A stretch of DNA of 28,589 bases from an uncultured Austwickia sp. (GTDB lineage Bacteria > Actinomycetota > Actinomycetes > Actinomycetales > Dermatophilaceae). This document shows, in pieces, positions 26,738 to 28,589 of the stretch. Location: contig CAKUSI010000012.1 in NCBI GenBank assembly GCA_934678955.1, positions 1 to 28,589 on the forward strand. The letters run 5' to 3'. Numbering within the stretch: the stretch's first letter is position 1; each line of letters starts with the position of its first letter. Both the position numbers and the translations under genes were made by a program. The notes beneath the pieces are model-generated. The model searched no databases. It was not told where the DNA came from and saw only the letters and a program-made list of their open reading frames with translations.

Positions 26738-27339
26738 GAAGCGGATTGCGGAACGTCTGTGCCTGTAGGCGTTGGGAAGAATCCTTGAATCACCATCAGT
26801 GATACGATCTTCGATGGCCGGATCCGATAAGTGGTGGTGGGACCGGCACCTTCAGGAACGACCGGACACGAGAAGGCGTCGCTCGATGTCAACTCCGACA
26901 GCCGCGCCGGAACCTCATGATAGGCAGTCACCTCCAGCATGAGCGGCAGACTCACTCGCACAAATGAGAAATCTGTGTGATCGCCGGACGAGATCTGGAC
27001 CACGGGTATCTGGCCAGACTCATCGCTGTCGGGACGAACCGTGCGCACCTTGCCACCCTCCACCCAGTCTGAGGCAAGCGACGAAAGCTCGTCGCCCCCT
27101 ATCGCGAGCAGGGGCATCGTGGTGAGAGTCGGATGGGCCGCGACGAGAGGGGGCCGTACGACCGGCGGCACTGTGGCATGAGAATCCCCACACCCCGCAA
27201 CCGGTTCTGCATCCTTCACACTCGAAGAAGGGCCGCGGACTAGCATCTCTGCTCTCGACTTCTCAGCATCGCAACCCGTCGTCAAGGACATGGCCCCGGC
27301 AAGTGCGATGGTGACCGTCAGCCGGCGGCCATTTAACAC
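26710..27339 (-). CDS. Hypothetical lipoprotein
   Basis: No known family recognised. It has 209 residues with a signal peptide and lipobox LTTGC (C23), so it is probably anchored to the outer face of the membrane. A variable linker is followed by a likely beta-rich region with one more early Cys (C50) and one near residue 158 (FSCPVV). The GTG start at 27339 overlaps the stop of the secreted-protein gene by 7 bases (GTGTTAA) and has AGGA about 9 bases upstream. Codon use is less GC-rich than in the housekeeping genes, suggesting transfer. It probably works with the secreted protein encoded just upstream. Confidence 0.65.
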   Translation of the reverse strand: MLNGRRLTVTIALAGAMSLTTGCDAEKSRAEMLVRGPSSSVKDAEPVAGCGDSHATVPPVVRPPLVAAHPTLTTMPLLAIGGDELSSLASDWVEGGKVRTVRPDSDESGQIPVVQISSGDHTDFSFVRVSLPLMLEVTAYHEVPARLSELTSSDAFSCPVVPEGAGPTTTYRIRPSKIVSLMVIQGFFPTPTGTDVPQSASWVFKVVHL

Positions 27340-27794
27340 GTCCAGGTCCTATTTACGGCGCTCTTGGTGAATGCGTAGTAGTACGTGCTTCCTTCAAGGG
27401 ATCGGTGATCGCTGATTCCTCGATAATCGTAGGTCCCTTGCCCGAAACAGCTCTTGTGAGGGGTCGCATCGTAAGTCGTGTGAAACGCGACCCGCACCTT
27501 CGTTCGGTTATCCAAGGATTCCCAGCCCCACCATCGCTGACGCTGGAGCGTCGTAATCACGCGGACCTCACCAACACGGACATTGCAGTAGGTGCGCCCA
27601 TGAACTGAGGCGTCACTACCTGAGGGATGCGCATAGTCGGTTTCCCCGACGCACCCCGCTGGAGAGAATGCTCTCGCTGAGGCGCTCGCCGCGCCCTGGG
27701 GGGTCAGCTTCGAGCGCTCCGGTGTTCGCGGAATCTCGTCGACCTGTTCAACGCCTGGTGCTTCCCTTTGGCCGCCGGGGGTCGCCAAGGCCAT
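27333..27794 (-). CDS. Small secreted cysteine-containing protein (start displaced by a frameshift)
   Basis: The open frame gives 153 residues from an internal ATG. Four cysteines (C48, C70, C116, C153) and the segments RWWGW and CFGQGTYDYRG resemble small secreted hypothetical proteins of actinobacteria seen from memory; no function is known. The ATG at 27794 falls at the end of what reads as a signal peptide: the same frame upstream encodes RSIRALTY, a hydrophobic stretch and SMALA with an A-x-A cleavage site, but no start codon. The natural ATG (27877) is one frame away, separated by a run of seven C. So the gene is frameshifted, phase-variable, read by ribosomal frameshifting, or wrongly sequenced. 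The lipoprotein gene overlaps its stop. Confidence 0.6.
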   Translation of the reverse strand: MALATPGGQREAPGVEQVDEIPRTPERSKLTPQGAASASARAFSPAGCVGETDYAHPSGSDASVHGRTYCNVRVGEVRVITTLQRQRWWGWESLDNRTKVRVAFHTTYDATPHKSCFGQGTYDYRGISDHRSLEGSTYYYAFTKSAVNRTWTC

Positions 27795-27877
27795 GCTGGG
27801 ACTGGCGATGGAGATGAGGGCGGCGCAAGGGATTGCATACGTCAGGGCTCTAATGGAGCGGGGGGGAGCTTGCTCAT
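27795..27877 (-). other. Out-of-frame start and signal-peptide segment with a C7 run
   Basis: ATG at 27877 has GAGG 8 bases upstream (27889-27886). As sequenced its frame gives only MSKLPPAPLEP before a TGA. The seven C residues (27866-27860, minus strand) are read CTC CCC CCC, a C CCC CCC heptamer. A -1 shift there, or one extra C, continues into the signal peptide and the 153-residue frame. Confidence 0.65.
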
Positions 27878-27910
27878 GATGATCGCCTCACTGGCGTGAC
27901 GATGCCTGGG

Positions 27911-27940
27911 ATGACAGGAGCGAGACCAGCGGAGCGTCAA
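27911..27940 (-). promoter_or_regulatory. Candidate promoter of the secreted protein/lipoprotein genes
   Basis: On the minus strand TTGACG (27940-27935) and TGTCAT (27916-27911) are separated by 18 bases. Transcription near 27904 would give a leader of about 27 bases with the GAGG ribosome-binding site before the ATG at 27877, supporting that ATG as the ancestral start. Confidence 0.45.
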
Positions 27941-28082
27941 AAGAAGCGAAACGCATATGAGTGGGAGTAAGCTCCGCGGGCATGATCAGCGTGGCGTACC
28001 CCCACGCGGCCGACCTCTAGTTCCACAATGACATAAGCGAATCTACCTCCGCTCAAAGGCAATTCACAGAGGATCCACATGT

Positions 28083-28110
28083 GACGCTCCTCACCGCCGA
28101 GAGGGGCGTC
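28083..28110 (-). terminator. Hairpin just downstream of rarA
   Basis: GACGCTCCTC and GAGGGGCGTC pair over 10 positions with one mismatch around an 8-base loop, ending 3 bases after the rarA stop. It is probably the rarA terminator; there is no T tract. Confidence 0.5.
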
Positions 28111-28113
28111 CCG

Positions 28114-28589
28114 TCAGTCCTTCGTTGTCCCGCCGCGGAGGACGGCCCGCAGCCAGGACCAGCGCTCCGCCAAGCGGGCCTCGAAGCCGCGCTCCTTCGG
28201 GTGGTAGTAGTCGGCCCGGTCGGCCAGATCATCGGGTAGGTACTGCTGCGCCGCCACCGAATCGGGCTCGTCGTGGGCGTACACGTATCCCTTCCCGTGG
28301 CCCAGCCGTTCCGCCCCGGAGTAGCCCGTCCCCCGTAGGTGCGCCGGCACCGCTCCGCCGCGCCCTGCCCGCACGTCGGCGAGCGCAGCGTCGATGGCGC
28401 GGTAGGCCGCGTTCGACTTCGGCGCCATGCAGTTGTGGATCACCGCCTGGGCCAGGATGATCCGCGCCTCGGGCAGTCCGATTTGGGCGACCGCGTGCAT
28501 GGCCGCCACGGCGGTCGTGAGCGCGGTCGGAGCGGCCATCCCGATCTCCTCACTCGCCGAGATCACGATGCGGCGGGCGATGAACCGCG
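28114..28589 (-). CDS. rarA: Replication-associated recombination protein RarA (MgsA), C-terminal part
   Basis: AAA+ ATPase related to clamp-loader subunits that acts at stalled replication forks. Only about 158 C-terminal codons are in the window; the ATPase core lies beyond 28589. Family features are the FIARRIVISASEEIG helix, the LAQAVIHNCMAPKSNAAYRAIDAA region, VPAHLRGTGYSGAERLGHGKGYVYAHDEPDSVAAQQYLPDD split over residues near the middle, and the end YYHPKERGFEARLAERWSWLR. The frame continues past the GTG at 28566 to the window edge, so that GTG is not the start. In many actinobacteria rarA is a near neighbour of alaS; here opp and the secreted-protein genes lie between them. Confidence 0.93.
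   Translation of the reverse strand, partial: RFIARRIVISASEEIGMAAPTALTTAVAAMHAVAQIGLPEARIILAQAVIHNCMAPKSNAAYRAIDAALADVRAGRGGAVPAHLRGTGYSGAERLGHGKGYVYAHDEPDSVAAQQYLPDDLADRADYYHPKERGFEARLAERWSWLRAVLRGGTTKD

Overview
The window is chromosomal DNA of a high-GC Gram-positive bacterium (Actinobacteria, plausibly Micrococcales). Signs are the very high GC with GC-rich third codon positions, frequent GTG starts, four-base stop/start overlaps (GTGA, ATGA), and the actinobacterial gene order alaS-ruvX-mltG-aroE-aroC-aroK-aroB-efp-nusB-pyrR-pyrB-pyrC-carA, read here on the minus strand from about 19.9 kb down to 1.

Layout on the minus strand, in transcription order. At 28589-28114 is the 3' part of rarA. 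At 27877-26474 lies a lower-GC pocket with a small secreted protein (its start is frameshifted in a run of seven C), a lipoprotein and a doubtful short ORF. At 19858-14522 are alaS, ruvX, mltG and aroE. A hairpin-rich gap of 398 bp precedes aroC, aroK and aroB (14123-11156). Then come efp and nusB (9082-8070), a P1B-4 metal-efflux ATPase (5836-3779), and pyrR, pyrB, pyrC and the 5' part of carA (3625-1).

Layout on the plus strand. An ArsR/SmtB repressor gene (5961-6275) diverges from the ATPase gene, followed by pgi (6345-8030). A lone oligopeptide-binding lipoprotein gene (9288-11147) sits between efp and aroB. A complete oligopeptide/dipeptide ABC transporter operon (20272-25963) is followed by a small unknown gene and a very strong hairpin terminator.

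How the genes work together. pyrRBC-carA is the pyrimidine synthesis operon. The pyrR leader carries a PyrR-binding hairpin just upstream of the Shine-Dalgarno sequence, which predicts translational repression. aroE/C/K/B are shikimate-pathway enzymes. alaS, efp and nusB serve translation and transcription, ruvX RNA/DNA processing, and mltG peptidoglycan strand termination. The two inserted blocks (ATPase/arsR/pgi, and the lone binding protein) interrupt an otherwise conserved housekeeping chain. The lone binding protein is clearly related to the OppA-like protein of the operon 9 kb away.

Most distinctive observations: the PyrR loop next to the ribosome-binding site; a translated 15-bp GTG-phased tandem repeat at the start of carA; the C CCC CCC heptamer that puts a signal peptide out of frame; and the chain of perfect hairpins plus a 21-bp inverted repeat between aroE and aroC. 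No tRNA, rRNA, CRISPR array, transposase or integrase gene was recognised.
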